Assembly (NCBI RefSeq): GCF_000818195.1
Contig: NZ_JTHL01000001.1
Coordinates: 1,922,662-1,986,661 of the forward strand
DNA: 64,000 nucleotides
Direction of reading: 5' to 3'
DNA from: Streptomyces sp. 150FB
GTDB lineage: Bacteria; Actinomycetota; Actinomycetes; Streptomycetales; Streptomycetaceae
Part shown: in pieces, positions 36,302 to 45,754 of the stretch
How the letters are laid out: the number at the start of each line of letters is the position of its first letter
How positions within the stretch are numbered: position 1 is the first letter of the stretch
The notes under the pieces: model-generated
Databases searched by the model: none
Seen by the model: the letters and a program-made list of their open reading frames with translations, nothing else
What the model was told of the DNA's origin: nothing
Made by a program: the position numbers and the translations under genes

Positions 36302-39301
36302 CTACTTCGCCGCCGTCTTCTTGGCAGCAGTCTTCTTCGCCGGGGCCTTCTTCGACTGTGCCGTCCTGGCGGCGACAGTCTTGGCTGCGACCGTCTTCGC
36401 CGGGGCCTTGCGGGCCGGGGCCTTCTTCCTCGCCGGGGCCGCCGCGTCGCTGATCCGTTCCGAGTCCAGGATCTCGCGCAGGAACTTGCCGGTGTGGCTG
36501 CCCGGCTCGCCCGCCACCTGCTCGGGGGTGCCCTCGGCGATGACCAGACCGCCGCCGTTGCCCCCCTCGGGACCCATGTCGATCACCCAGTCCGCCGTCT
36601 TGATGACATCGAGGTTGTGCTCGATGACGATGACGGTGTTGCCCTTCTCGACCAGCCCGGACAGTACGGTGATCAGCTTGCTGATGTCCTCGAAGTGCAG
36701 ACCCGTGGTGGGCTCGTCCAGGACGTAGACCGTACGGCCCGTGGAGCGCTTCTGCAGCTCGCTCGACAGCTTCACCCGCTGCGCCTCGCCGCCCGAGAGG
36801 GTCGGCGCCGGCTGGCCGAGCCTGACGTAGCCGAGGCCCACCTCGTTGAGCGTCTTGAGGTGACGGGCGATCGTCGGGACGGCCTCGAAGAAGTCCAGCC
36901 CCTCCTCGATCGGCATGTCCAGCACCTCGGCGATGGACTTGCCCTTGTAGTGGACCTCCAGGGTCTCCCGGTTGTAGCGCGCTCCGTGGCAGACCTCGCA
37001 CGGGACGTACACGTCCGGCAGGAAGTTCATCTCGATCTTGATGGTGCCGTCGCCCGAGCAGTTCTCGCAGCGCCCGCCCTTGACGTTGAAGGAGAAGCGT
37101 CCGGGCAGGTAGCCCCGGACCTTGGCCTCCATCGTCTCGGCGAAGAGCTTGCGGACATGGTCGAAGACGCCGGTGTACGTCGCCGGGTTGGACCGGGGCG
37201 TACGGCCGATGGGCGACTGGTCGACGTGGACGACCTTGTCGACCAGGTCGTCACCGTCGACACGGGTGTGCCGCCCGGGCACCGACTTCGCGCCGTTCAG
37301 CTCGCGGGCCAGGTGCGTGTAGAGGATGTCGTTGACCAGCGTCGACTTGCCCGAACCCGAGACACCGGTCACCGCGGTGAACACGCCGAGCGGGAACGAC
37401 ACGTCGATGTCCTGGAGGTTGTTCTCCCGGGCACCGTGCACGGTGAGCTGCCGGTCGCCCGAGACGGGCCTGCGGATCTCCGGGGTCGGGATGGACTTCT
37501 TCCCCGAGAGGTACTGGCCGGTCAGCGACTCCTTGTTGGCCAGGAGCCCCTTCAGCGAACCCGAGTGCACGACATGCCCGCCGTGCTCACCTGCGCCGGG
37601 GCCGATGTCGACCACCCAGTCGGCCACCTTGATGGTGTCCTCGTCGTGCTCCACCACGATCAGGGTGTTACCCATGTCGCGGAGCCGTACGAGGGTCTCG
37701 ATCAGCCGGTGGTTGTCCCGCTGGTGCAGCCCGATCGACGGCTCGTCCAGTACGTACAGCACGCCGACCAAGCCGGAGCCGATCTGGGTGGCGAGCCGGA
37801 TGCGCTGCGCCTCGCCGCCGGAGAGCGTGCCCGCCGCGCGGTTCAGCGAGAGGTAGTCCAGGCCCACGTCGACCAGGAACTTCAGCCGTTCGTTGACCTC
37901 CTTGAGCACCCGCTCGGCGATCTTCCGGTCGCGCGCGTTCAGCGTGAGCCGTGCGAGGAACTCGGCGCAGTCGCTGATCGACAGCGCGGAGACCTCGGCG
38001 ATGGACTTGTCCATCACGGTCACGGCGAGAACGAGCGGCTTGAGGCGGGTGCCCTCACAGGTCGGGCAGGGCACCTCGCGCATGTACCCCTCGAAGCGCT
38101 CCCTGCTGCTGTCGCTCTCCGCCTCCGAGTGCCGCCGCTTGACGTAGGAGACGGCCCCTTCGAAGACGGGGGTGGTGTAGGCGCGCTCGCGCCCGTACCT
38201 GTTCCGGTAGCGGACCTCGACCTGGGTCTTGTGGCCGTACAGCAGCGCCTTCTTGGCGCGCTGCGGCAGCCCGGCCCACGGGATGTCCGTACGGAAGCCG
38301 AGGGCCTGGGCGAGGCCGCCGATCATCCGGCCGAAGTACTCCTTGGTGTGGCCGTGCGACCACGGGTGGATCGCGCCCTCGTCGAGCGACTTGTCCTCGT
38401 CCGGGACGATCAGGTCCGGGTCGACCTCCATGCGCGTACCGATGCCGGTGCAGTCGGGGCAGGCGCCGAAGGGCGAGTTGAACGAGAAGGAGCGCGGCTC
38501 CAGCTCCTCGAAGGAGAGGTCGTCGTACGGGCAGTACAGGTGCTCGGAGTACATCCGCTCGCGCTCGGGGTCGTCCTCGGCGAGGTCGACGAAGTCGAGC
38601 ACGACCATGCCGCCGGAGAGGCCGAGCGCGGTCTCGACCGAGTCGGTCAGCCGGCGCTTGGCGCTGTCCTTCACCGTGAGGCGGTCGACGACCACCTCGA
38701 TGGTGTGCTTCTCCTGCTTCTTGAGCGTGGGCGGCTCGGTGAGCTGGATCGTCTGCCCGTCGACCCTGGCCCGGCTGTAGCCCTTGGTCTGGAGGTCGGA
38801 GAAGAGATCGACGAACTCACCCTTGCGCTCGCGCACGAGCGGCGACAGCACCTGGAAGCGGCTGCCCTCGGGCAGGTCGAGGACCTTGTCCACGATGGCC
38901 TGCGGCGACTGCCGGGCGATCGGCCGGCCGCACTCGGGGCAGTGCGGCTTGCCGATCCGGGCGAAGAGCAGCCGGAGGTAGTCGTAGACCTCGGTGATGG
39001 TGCCGACCGTGGAGCGCGGGTTGCGCGAGGTCGACTTCTGGTCGATGGAGACGGCCGGGGAGAGGCCCTCGATGAAGTCGACGTCCGGCTTGTCCATCTG
39101 GCCGAGGAACTGCCGGGCGTACGAGGAGAGCGACTCCACGTACCTGCGCTGCCCCTCCGCGAAGATCGTGTCGAACGCGAGGGAGGACTTGCCCGACCCG
39201 GAGAGCCCGGTGAAGACGATGAGTGAGTCACGGGGGAGGTCGAGCGAGACGTTTTTGAGATTGTGCTCACGCGCGCCACGGACGATGAGACGGTCGGCCA
39301 C
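36302..39301 (-). CDS. uvrA: Excinuclease ABC subunit A
   Basis: The damage-recognition ATPase of nucleotide excision repair. The 999-residue protein has two ABC ATPase modules, with Walker A motifs GLSGSGKSS (near residue 32) and GVSGSGKST (near 650), LSGGEAQR signatures in both halves, and zinc-finger cysteines ([21 protein letters not shown]). The last 45 or so residues are a Lys/Ala/Pro-rich tail ([20 protein letters not shown]...) like histone H1, which could add non-specific DNA binding. The GTG at 39301 is preferred over one four codons upstream. Unlike uvrB, uvrC and ogt, I see no RecA-NDp-type promoter in front. Confidence 0.96.
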   Translation of the reverse strand: MADRLIVRGAREHNLKNVSLDLPRDSLIVFTGLSGSGKSSLAFDTIFAEGQRRYVESLSSYARQFLGQMDKPDVDFIEGLSPAVSIDQKSTSRNPRSTVGTITEVYDYLRLLFARIGKPHCPECGRPIARQSPQAIVDKVLDLPEGSRFQVLSPLVRERKGEFVDLFSDLQTKGYSRARVDGQTIQLTEPPTLKKQEKHTIEVVVDRLTVKDSAKRRLTDSVETALGLSGGMVVLDFVDLAEDDPERERMYSEHLYCPYDDLSFEELEPRSFSFNSPFGACPDCTGIGTRMEVDPDLIVPDEDKSLDEGAIHPWSHGHTKEYFGRMIGGLAQALGFRTDIPWAGLPQRAKKALLYGHKTQVEVRYRNRYGRERAYTTPVFEGAVSYVKRRHSEAESDSSRERFEGYMREVPCPTCEGTRLKPLVLAVTVMDKSIAEVSALSISDCAEFLARLTLNARDRKIAERVLKEVNERLKFLVDVGLDYLSLNRAAGTLSGGEAQRIRLATQIGSGLVGVLYVLDEPSIGLHQRDNHRLIETLVRLRDMGNTLIVVEHDEDTIKVADWVVDIGPGAGEHGGHVVHSGSLKGLLANKESLTGQYLSGKKSIPTPEIRRPVSGDRQLTVHGARENNLQDIDVSFPLGVFTAVTGVSGSGKSTLVNDILYTHLARELNGAKSVPGRHTRVDGDDLVDKVVHVDQSPIGRTPRSNPATYTGVFDHVRKLFAETMEAKVRGYLPGRFSFNVKGGRCENCSGDGTIKIEMNFLPDVYVPCEVCHGARYNRETLEVHYKGKSIAEVLDMPIEEGLDFFEAVPTIARHLKTLNEVGLGYVRLGQPAPTLSGGEAQRVKLSSELQKRSTGRTVYVLDEPTTGLHFEDISKLITVLSGLVEKGNTVIVIEHNLDVIKTADWVIDMGPEGGNGGGLVIAEGTPEQVAGEPGSHTGKFLREILDSERISDAAAPARKKAPARKAPAKTVAAKTVAARTAQSKKAPAKKTAAKKTAAK

Positions 39302-39613
39302 GCCGGTCCGCACCTTTCTGGAGGGATGCAGGGGCGGAGCCCCCTTCGGACTGTGGGGGTCGCCAGAGCGATGGAATTACGGGCAAATGAGTTACGGACG
39401 ATGAGTTACGTTGGACTGTTCAGGGGGTTGTCCAGTGTGTCGCTTCGTGCTTGCTCTGTGGGTTGCTCGGAGCCTTTTTGCCAGGCTCGGCCGGCCCGGC
39501 TTCGGATTGCCTCCATACCAGGATGCCTCTTCCGAGCTTATAGCACGCGCATTCGATTTAACGCCGCCCTTCGTCGCCTTCACCCGATCGAGTGGTGGCG
39601 CTATCGTCGAGAC
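39302..39613. other. Divergent intergenic region upstream of uvrA
   Basis: About 310 bases without a convincing gene; a minus-strand frame at 39392-39625 looks random. It contains two copies of gagttacg (near 39389 and 39404), the promoter of the rightward gene at 39579, and presumably the uvrA promoter. I see no LexA-type GAAC-N4-GTTC box and no TTGTCRGTG element reading towards uvrA. Confidence 0.5.
39579..39607 (+). promoter_or_regulatory. Leaderless promoter of the maleylpyruvate-isomerase-like gene
   Basis: TTCACC (39579-39584) and TATCGT (39602-39607) are spaced exactly 17 nt. The ATG follows 6 nt after the -10, so transcription should begin at or next to the start codon. Confidence 0.65.
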
Positions 39614-40300
39614 ATGATCGATCATGTGCGCGACCTGGCCTCTGTACGTGAAGCGACCGAGCGGCTCCTCAGCGCAGCCGCCGCACTGGACAACGCGGCC
39701 GTGGCCGCTCCGTCACGGCTGCCGGGGTGGACTCGTGGACATGTGCTGGCCCATGTCGCGCGTAACGCGGACGCTCTGGTCAATGCTCTGGAGGGTCGGC
39801 CGATGTACCCGGACGCCGATACCAGGGACGCGGAGATCGAGCGGGACGCGGCCAGGAGGCTCGATGTCCAGCTCGGTGACGTACGCGACACCGACGCGCG
39901 CTTCCATCGGGTGGCCGAGGCGCCCGCCGACTGGGCCCGTACGGTCACCCTCCGCAACGGGGTCACGGATGTGGCAGCCCGGCTGCCGTTCCGCCGCTGG
40001 GGCGAGATCGAGCTGCACCATGTCGACCTCGGGATCGGCCGGGACCTGGAAGACCTGTCCGAGGAATTCGTCACACGCGAGATCGAGTTCCTCGCCGAGC
40101 GCTTCGCCGGGAACCCTGATCTCCCAGCCCTCGCGCTGACCGCGCCCGGCGGCCGCACCTGGAACACGGGCGGTACGCAGGACGGGCCGCTGCCCGTCAG
40201 CGGCCCCGCGCCGGACCTGATGGGCTGGCTCTCCGGCCGCAGGGACGGGGCGGCGCTGAAATGCGAGGGCGGCCCGCTGCCCGCACTGCCGCCGCTCTAG
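39614..40300 (+). CDS. Maleylpyruvate isomerase family (mycothiol-dependent, DinB-like) protein
   Basis: A 228-residue protein of the mycothiol-dependent maleylpyruvate isomerase-like family. The N-terminal DinB-like helical bundle shows LPGWTRGHVLAHVARNADALVNAL, whose His residues are metal-ligand candidates, and a second His is in WGEIELHHVDLGIG. The C-terminal part (LTAPGGRTWNTGG...DLMGWLSGRRDGAALKCEGGPLPALPPL) is also typical. The usual role is a mycothiol-dependent transfer or isomerisation; the substrate is unknown. The start is fixed by the leaderless promoter. Confidence 0.87.
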   Translation: MIDHVRDLASVREATERLLSAAAALDNAAVAAPSRLPGWTRGHVLAHVARNADALVNALEGRPMYPDADTRDAEIERDAARRLDVQLGDVRDTDARFHRVAEAPADWARTVTLRNGVTDVAARLPFRRWGEIELHHVDLGIGRDLEDLSEEFVTREIEFLAERFAGNPDLPALALTAPGGRTWNTGGTQDGPLPVSGPAPDLMGWLSGRRDGAALKCEGGPLPALPPL

Positions 40301-40368
40301 GCGCCGGGTCGGCCACGCCCTGGCCGCCGCTCTGGCCGCCGCTCTGAAGGACGGGAAGGACGGTACGG

Positions 40369-40810
40369 ATGTCACGCGCCGCCTGGGTGCCTCGTACCGT
40401 CGTACGCGACGGAGTGCGGCTGGTCTGCCGTGACGGGGGCGGCCCTGGCAGGACCGTGATCCTGCCGCACGGCCTGGCCGGGCACGCGGGCGAGTAGGAC
40501 GAGGCGGCCCGGCGGCTCCAGCCGTACCACCGGGTCGTCGCTGTCGACCAGCGCGGCCACGGCGGGAGCGAGCGGCACACCGGGGACGTCTCGCGGGCCG
40601 CGTATGTCGCCGACGTGATCGCCGTACTCGACCGGCTCGGGCTTGCCACGGCCGGTCGTGGCCGGACAGTCGACGGGCGGGCATACGGCCATGCTCGCCG
40701 CCGCCGCGCACCCCGGGCGGTTCAGCGGCGCCGGACAGCCCGGCGAGGACCGGGGCCGGCCGGACGCGCCGCACGCCGTCCTCGGGGACTTCATCGGCTC
40801 GGCGGTGTGA
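40369..40810 (+). pseudogene. Alpha/beta hydrolase pseudogene
   Basis: From an ATG at 40369 (with GGAAGGAC upstream) the frame encodes MSRAAWVPRTVVRDGVRLVC...VILPHGLAGHAGE and then meets TAG at 40495-40497, where related proteins have Trp (GEWD). The same frame continues as hydrolase sequence (RVVAVDQRGHGGSERHTGDVSRAAYVADVIAVLDRLGLAT), then shifts by one base near 40654 into VVAGQSTGGHTAMLAAAAHPGRF, which holds the GxSxG nucleophile motif. The remainder is short and looks deleted, ending at TGA 40808-40810. A nonsense mutation, a frameshift and a truncation make function very unlikely. Confidence 0.8.
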
Positions 40811-40832
40811 ACGACCAACTAGGCTGGGCCAC

Positions 40833-41489
40833 ATGACGTACAGCGGAGCGGTGAAGGTCGGCGGACCGGCGGACGTGCACGAGTTGCCCGCCCTGATGAT
40901 CTCGAAGGTCGCGGTGGGCGCGATGAACAACAACGCCTACCTGCTGCGCTGCCGGGCCACCGGTGAGCAGTTGCTGATCGACGCGGCTGCCGAGCCGGCG
41001 ACGCTGCTGAGCCTCATCGGTGACGACGGCATCGCGTCCGTCGTCACGACGCACCAGCACGGCGACCACTGGCAGGCGCTGGCCGAGACGGTGGCGGCCA
41101 CCGGCGCCCGTACGTACGCGGGCCGGTACGACGCCGAAGGCATCCCCGTGGCGACCGACGTCCTGGTCGAGGACGGCGACACGATCAGGGTCGGCGAGGT
41201 CGAGCTGACCGCCGTACACCTGGTCGGACACACACCGGGCTCGATCGCGCTGGTCTACAACGACCCGCACGGCCACGCGCATGTCTTCACCGGCGACTGC
41301 CTCTTCCCCGGTGGTGTCGGCAATACGCATCAGGACCCGGTGGCGTTCGCGAGCCTGCTCGACGGGGTGGAGACCAAGCTCTTCGGCCGGCTGTCCGACG
41401 AGACCTGGGTCTACCCGGGCCACGGCAGCGACACCACGCTCGGCGACGAGCGCCCGCACCTGTCGGAGTGGCGCGAGCGCGGCTGGTAG
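40833..41489 (+). CDS. MBL-fold metallo-hydrolase
   Basis: A 218-residue metallo-beta-lactamase-fold hydrolase of the glyoxalase II-like type. The metal motif is THQHGDHW (His74, His76, Asp78, His79), followed by a His in VGHTPGSIAL, Asp in FTGDCLFPGG and His in YPGHGSDTTLGDE. Possible activities are thioester or other ester hydrolysis; the substrate is unknown. There is no ribosome site; TAGGCT (40820-40825) ends 7 nt before the ATG, again suggesting a leaderless mRNA. Confidence 0.92.
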   Translation: MTYSGAVKVGGPADVHELPALMISKVAVGAMNNNAYLLRCRATGEQLLIDAAAEPATLLSLIGDDGIASVVTTHQHGDHWQALAETVAATGARTYAGRYDAEGIPVATDVLVEDGDTIRVGEVELTAVHLVGHTPGSIALVYNDPHGHAHVFTGDCLFPGGVGNTHQDPVAFASLLDGVETKLFGRLSDETWVYPGHGSDTTLGDERPHLSEWRERGW

Positions 41490-41495
41490 CAGGCG

Positions 41496-41540
41496 GACAG
41501 CGGGCCTGCGGTCAGCGGGCCGGCCGTCAGCGGGTGTGAC
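41496..41540. repeat. Degenerate 15-bp triple repeat between convergent genes
   Basis: gacagcgggcctgcg, gtcagcgggccggcc and gtcagcgggtgtgac lie head to tail across the 3' end of the CtaG-like gene. Confidence 0.5.
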
Positions 41541-42504
41541 GCATACGCTGGCCCACTTCGCCCTCGTCCGTCTCCCACCAGGGGCGCACCAGACCGGGAG
41601 CGGGTACGGCGGGACCCGGGGCGCCCGCCGGGGCGGCGGGTGCGGCCGCAGGCGCGGGGGCCGGGGTCAGTTCTTCGTCGAGACGTGCGTCGAGGGCCGC
41701 TGTCCTGTCGCGGTCGGCGCGCCACCACTCGATGAACACGGCGATCAGGAACGGCATCGCGACCAGCTCGGCGAGCGTCAGCATCAGCCCGCCGCCGAGC
41801 ATCTGGTCCTCCTGGACGCTCGGCCCCCAGGTCCGCGGATGCGCGGCGTACCAGTGTCCCGCCACCAGCGTGCCGCTGGTCATGACGACGATGCCGGGCA
41901 CCGAGTCGAAGAGGCCGTCGAAGAAGACCAGGGCCGCCCGGATGGGGTGGTTGCACCAACGGGGCAGCATCTCTTGCCTGGTGAGCATGGGCAGGACGAA
42001 CAGGCTTCCGGTGAGCAGCAGTTGAGCGTGCATCAACTGACGGACCGGGTAATTCCCCAGCGAGGTCGCGAAGTACGGCGTGAAGTAGATGGTCAGTTCG
42101 GAGACGAGCACCATGAGCGAACTGACCAGCGGGAACGTCAGTACGCGTACGGGCCGTGAGGTCATCGCCCGGTGCAGCGGCCCGTCCGGGGCGGCGAGCC
42201 CGAGCGGGTCTCCGAGGGCCAGCCCGAGCGGGGCGAGCAGGTCGAGCAGGATGTTCTGCACGGCGGCGGGCCAGAACAGCACCCGGTCGTAGACGGCGAG
42301 CGACGACATCGTGGCGACAGCGAGCACCCCGAGGCCGAGTACGGCGAAGGCGGCGATGCGTGCGACGGGCCAGCCGAGCCCGGCGCGTCTGCGGCGGACG
42401 ACCCCCGCCGCGTACAGCCCGCCGAGGAGGGCGATGGCGGCGAGCGCCACCGGGTCCGCCTCCCAGGTGGAGAACCCCCGGGAAAGAGTGAGCTCCGGCA
42501 GCAC
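41527..42504 (-). CDS. Cytochrome c oxidase assembly protein (CtaG/caa3 type)
   Basis: A 325-residue polytopic membrane protein of the caa3-type CtaG family, involved in maturation or copper supply of cytochrome oxidase. About seven membrane helices are visible, with family motifs RVLFWPAAVQNILLDLLAPLGLALG, LMHAQLLLTGSLFVLPML and a conserved NHPIRAALVFFDGLFDSVPGI. His residues in HAQ and HWYAAHP may bind copper. The C-terminus is an Ala/Pro-rich cytoplasmic tail. The GTG at 42504 has an AGG-containing site about 8 nt upstream. It is convergent with the MBL gene. Confidence 0.88.
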   Translation of the reverse strand: MLPELTLSRGFSTWEADPVALAAIALLGGLYAAGVVRRRRAGLGWPVARIAAFAVLGLGVLAVATMSSLAVYDRVLFWPAAVQNILLDLLAPLGLALGDPLGLAAPDGPLHRAMTSRPVRVLTFPLVSSLMVLVSELTIYFTPYFATSLGNYPVRQLMHAQLLLTGSLFVLPMLTRQEMLPRWCNHPIRAALVFFDGLFDSVPGIVVMTSGTLVAGHWYAAHPRTWGPSVQEDQMLGGGLMLTLAELVAMPFLIAVFIEWWRADRDRTAALDARLDEELTPAPAPAAAPAAPAGAPGPAVPAPGLVRPWWETDEGEVGQRMRHTR

Positions 42505-42651
42505 TCCGCACCTGCTTCCCGATCTGTCCTGGACCGTCCGGTTCCGCCGCCCACGGTAGACCGGGGGCGGCGGACGGCTGGACTCGGGGGCGGCCTCCGG
42601 ACCTTCGCGGGGGCCTGCTTGAGGACCGGCTCGATGACCGGTCCGGGACCG

Positions 42652-43650
42652 TCAGGCCCCTATGTTGGTTCTGTCGTCGGACTCGGCCTTGGCCGCAGCG
42701 TCGCGCTCCGCCTGCTTCTTCGAGGCGATCAGGCTGGTGATCGTGGTGATGATCAGGACGCCACAGATGACGGCCAGCGAGACCGGGATGGAGATCTCGG
42801 GAACGTGCACGCCCGTCTCGTGCAGCGCGTGCAGCACCAGCTTCACCCCGATGAAGCCCAGGATGACCGACAGTCCGTAACTGAGGTGGACCAGCCTTCT
42901 GAGCAGGCCGCCGATGAGGAAGTAGAGCTGCCGCAGCCCCATCAGGGCGAAGGCGTTGGCGGTGAAGACGATGTACGGGTCCTGGGTCAGGCCGAAGATC
43001 GCCGGGATCGAGTCCAGCGCGAACAGCACGTCGGTGGTGCCGATGGCGAGCATGACCACCATCAGCGGGGTCAGCACCCGCTTGCCGTTCCGCCGGATGA
43101 AGAGCTTCGTGCCCTCGTACCTGTCGGACACGCCGAAGCGGCGCTCGATGGTCTTGAGCAGCCGGTTCTCCTCGAACTCCTCGTCCTCGTCGTCGGAGCG
43201 CGCCTCCTGGATGAGCTTCCAGGCGGTGTAGATCAGGAACGCGCCGAAGATGAAGAAGACCCACGAGAAGCTCGCGATGATCGCGGCTCCGGCGGCGATG
43301 AAGATCGCACGCAGGACCAGCGCGATCAGCACACCGATGAGCAGCACCCGCTGCTGGAGGTGTGAGGGGACCGCGAACTTCGCCATGATCAGCACGAAGA
43401 CGAAGAGGTTGTCGACGCTGAGCGATTTCTCGGTGATGAAGCCGGCGAAGAACTCGCCGGACGCTCCGCTGTCGCCGAAGAGCAGCAGGCCCAGGCCGAA
43501 CAGCGCGGCGAGGCAGATCCAGACGCCCGTCCAGATCCCGGCTTCCTTGATCGACACGTCATGGGGCTTGCGCCCGATGAGGAAGTCGACAGCGATCAGG
43601 GCGGACAGACCGAGAATGGTCAGCGCCCACAGGGTCAATGAAACGTCCAC
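42652..43650 (-). CDS. TerC/Alx-family membrane protein
   Basis: A 332-residue membrane protein of the TerC (Alx/MeeF/YkoY) family, implicated in manganese export and metalation of exported enzymes as well as tellurite resistance. Conserved acidic membrane residues are seen in LIAVDFLIG, SLSVDNLFVFVLIM and VLFALDSIPAIFG. An acidic cytoplasmic loop (RSDDEDEEFEE) follows helix 4. The GTG at 43650 is preceded by CGGAGG. A manganese riboswitch upstream matches the proposed role, and two TerD-family genes lie directly beyond it. Confidence 0.93.
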   Translation of the reverse strand: MDVSLTLWALTILGLSALIAVDFLIGRKPHDVSIKEAGIWTGVWICLAALFGLGLLLFGDSGASGEFFAGFITEKSLSVDNLFVFVLIMAKFAVPSHLQQRVLLIGVLIALVLRAIFIAAGAAIIASFSWVFFIFGAFLIYTAWKLIQEARSDDEDEEFEENRLLKTIERRFGVSDRYEGTKLFIRRNGKRVLTPLMVVMLAIGTTDVLFALDSIPAIFGLTQDPYIVFTANAFALMGLRQLYFLIGGLLRRLVHLSYGLSVILGFIGVKLVLHALHETGVHVPEISIPVSLAVICGVLIITTITSLIASKKQAERDAAAKAESDDRTNIGA

Positions 43651-43680
43651 AGTGCCTCCGGCTTCGTACGACTACGTATC

Positions 43681-43811
43681 AGCGACGTCGCTGCCGGAGG
43701 TCTCTTCCACCCGGGCGGTTCCGCTGCCGGCCGGGCCGACGCCCCGGGGCCGATGGCGGTCCGTATTGACGGGTACGTCGCGATGTGGGAGTACTCCCCT
43801 CCGCTGCTGAG
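43681..43811 (-). ncRNA. yybP-ykoY manganese riboswitch upstream of terC
   Basis: Reading leftwards, the leader contains GGGGAGTACTCCC (43800-43788 region; the conserved GGGGAGUA loop) and GAAGAGACCTCCGGCAGCG (43704-43684 region; the conserved GAGACC element), separated by paired segments as in the two-loop Mn2+ aptamer. It begins near the predicted transcription start and precedes a TerC-family gene, a regular target of this class. The segment CCTCCGGC of the second loop is the exact complement of the terC Shine-Dalgarno region GCCGGAGG (43655-43662), suggesting translational control. Confidence 0.78.
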
Positions 43812-43817
43812 AAGACT

Positions 43818-43846
43818 ACAGTAATTACCAAGGAAAGGTAAAGCAA
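43818..43846 (-). promoter_or_regulatory. Promoter of the riboswitch-terC transcript
   Basis: Reading leftwards, TTGCTT (43846-43841), 17 nt, TACTGT (43823-43818): a good housekeeping promoter, giving a leader of about 160 nt that contains the riboswitch. Confidence 0.65.
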
Positions 43847-43873
43847 TGGGTAAGGTGACCCCAAGTCCGCAGG

Positions 43874-45754
43874 TCAGCGGCGCCCTTCGCGGAGGGCTCC
43901 GGCCACCCCCTCCAAGACATGGCGCAGCATCGGACCGCCGTCCGCCGGGAGTGCCGGAGGCGTGTACGTCCAGGAGTGGCCGACCCAGGGATCGGCCAGG
44001 TGCTCGCTCGGTACGGGCGTGAGAGGCAGCAGGGAACGCCAGAGCGGGTCGAGCACCGGACCGTACGCCCGGGCGTCCTCGCGGTCCGCGACCATCAGCA
44101 GGTGCACACCGGCCGAAGGCCCCTCGTCGGCGAGGTAGCGGAGCTGGGTCACCCCGCGGTCGTCGAAGCCGTGCGGGAAGTCGTTGATGATCAGCAACTG
44201 CTCGCCGAGGTCGAGATCCGGCGGAAGTGATTCGGGAGTGCCGCCCCTGAGCGCCATCTGCACGAGGTCGACCCGCTGGGTGAGCTTGCCGAGGACCGCG
44301 CTCACGCCCTCGGCGCCGGCCGCCGGCGGTCCGCCCAGCACGCCCGTCTCGACGAGCGGCGCCAGGGCGGCGGTCGCGGATCCGGCGGGGTCGATCACCT
44401 GGACAGTGAACCCGCCCGGCGGATGGACTGCGAGCAGCCGCGCCGCGTGCGCGACCGCCGTGTCCATCGCCAGCCGGCGCAGCTCCGCCCCGTCCATCAT
44501 CAGGGCGGCCTCGGAACCGGTCCTGCCGCTGTCGACCCACAGGCCGCGCTCCAGCGGCAGCCGTACCAGCATCGGGATCGGCAGTTCCGGGCTCTCGGGC
44601 AGGTGGACCTCGCCGAGGCGCAGCGCCATCGGGGTCTCGTCCGGGACCTCGTAGTCGCGCCAGACCGGGCTGTCCCAGCGCGCGTACGCGGGTGGCAGCG
44701 CGGGCTCGACCACCTGGGACTCGGCGGCGAGCTGGGCCAGATCGCGGTCGAACACCTCACGGGCCCGGCCCACGAGGCGGTCGTGCTTGGCGTGGGCCTC
44801 CTCGCGTACGGTCTCCGCGGCGCCGCCCATGCGCTGCCGGGGGTCGGCGAGGGCCCGGTCCAGCTCCTGGTCGAGCCGGGACTCGGCGAAGTCGACGGCG
44901 CTGCGGTACGCGGCGGTGGCGCGTGCCAGGTCCTCGAACATGCCCCAGACCTGGTTGTACAGGCGCTCGTCCATGGACCAGCCGGACGCGTCGCCGGCGA
45001 CGGGGCGCGGCTGCTGTCCGGGTTGTTCCGATGCCCCGGCGGCGAGCGGGGCCGAGGCCGTCTTCTTGCGTGCCGGATGCGTGTAGTCGACGCCACCGGC
45101 GCGCGCCCCGGCCTGTGTTCCGGCCACCTGTGTTCCGGCCACCTGTCTTCTGTCCGGTGTTCCGGTCTGTGCTTCCGTCAGCGGCGCCTGGACCGCGCTC
45201 GCCAGGTGCCGGGCGACCGCGTCCTGGACGGTGGTGGCGAACGCCGGGGCCTCCACCAGCCCCTGATCGCCCAACAGTTCCGCGAGGCCTCCCGCGTACC
45301 CCTGGCCCACGGCCCTGACCTTCCAGGCGCCCTGCCTGCGGTACAGCTCCAGGGCGACGACGGCCGATTCGGCGTCCAGCCCGGTGAGCGCGAAGCCGGC
45401 GACCGCGACACCTTCGGTGGAGGTGACGGCGGCATACGGCGCCGTGGTGCCGGCGAAGCGGGCCGGTCCTCCGACGCCCTCGGGGAGGGCGAGCAGGACG
45501 TTCACGTGGTGCGCCTGCTCGGGCACCGCCTCCAGGTCGACGTGGAAACGGAGTTCGGCGGCTGCCTGCCGGGACACCTCGACACCCGGGAGCGTGGGCG
45601 AGCCGGGGTGGGCTATCCACTCCGTACCGCGTACGGTCCCCTCGGCGTCGGCGAGAGTGGCACAGGCGAGGACCGGCGCGCCGGCCGTCACCCTGATCTC
45701 CAGGCGGGTGTGGGGCAAGGGGTGGTTCTGCCCCCGGACCAGCTCGGCCGTCAT
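43874..45754 (-). CDS. TerD-domain protein with FtsK-like C-terminal domain
   Basis: A 626-residue two-part protein. The N-terminal 190 residues are a TerD (tellurium resistance/stress) domain (GQNHPLPHTRLEIRVTAG...; VAVAGFALTGLDAESAVVALELYRRQGAWKVRAVGQGYAGGLAELL). A Gln/Ala/Pro linker and a helical region follow. The C-terminal half resembles the FtsK/HerA ATPase fold in order (LWVDSGRTGSEAALMMDGAELRRLAMD, LLIINDFPHGFDDRG, VHLLMVADREDA), but no intact GxxxxGKS loop is visible, so it may not hydrolyse ATP. The ATG at 45754 has GGGGGAC 6 nt upstream, preferred over an ATG five codons earlier. Confidence 0.78.
   Translation of the reverse strand: MTAELVRGQNHPLPHTRLEIRVTAGAPVLACATLADAEGTVRGTEWIAHPGSPTLPGVEVSRQAAAELRFHVDLEAVPEQAHHVNVLLALPEGVGGPARFAGTTAPYAAVTSTEGVAVAGFALTGLDAESAVVALELYRRQGAWKVRAVGQGYAGGLAELLGDQGLVEAPAFATTVQDAVARHLASAVQAPLTEAQTGTPDRRQVAGTQVAGTQAGARAGGVDYTHPARKKTASAPLAAGASEQPGQQPRPVAGDASGWSMDERLYNQVWGMFEDLARATAAYRSAVDFAESRLDQELDRALADPRQRMGGAAETVREEAHAKHDRLVGRAREVFDRDLAQLAAESQVVEPALPPAYARWDSPVWRDYEVPDETPMALRLGEVHLPESPELPIPMLVRLPLERGLWVDSGRTGSEAALMMDGAELRRLAMDTAVAHAARLLAVHPPGGFTVQVIDPAGSATAALAPLVETGVLGGPPAAGAEGVSAVLGKLTQRVDLVQMALRGGTPESLPPDLDLGEQLLIINDFPHGFDDRGVTQLRYLADEGPSAGVHLLMVADREDARAYGPVLDPLWRSLLPLTPVPSEHLADPWVGHSWTYTPPALPADGGPMLRHVLEGVAGALREGRR

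Noticed and set aside
35867..39226. A 1119-codon plus-strand open frame over uvrA
   Set aside because: It is antisense to uvrA throughout, with no domain; high G+C third positions create long mirror frames on the opposite strand.
39302..39613. Search for a LexA box or RecA-NDp element controlling uvrA
   Set aside because: TTGTCCAGTG at about 39427 resembles the element but has an extra base, points away from uvrA, and has no TANNNT box at the right distance.
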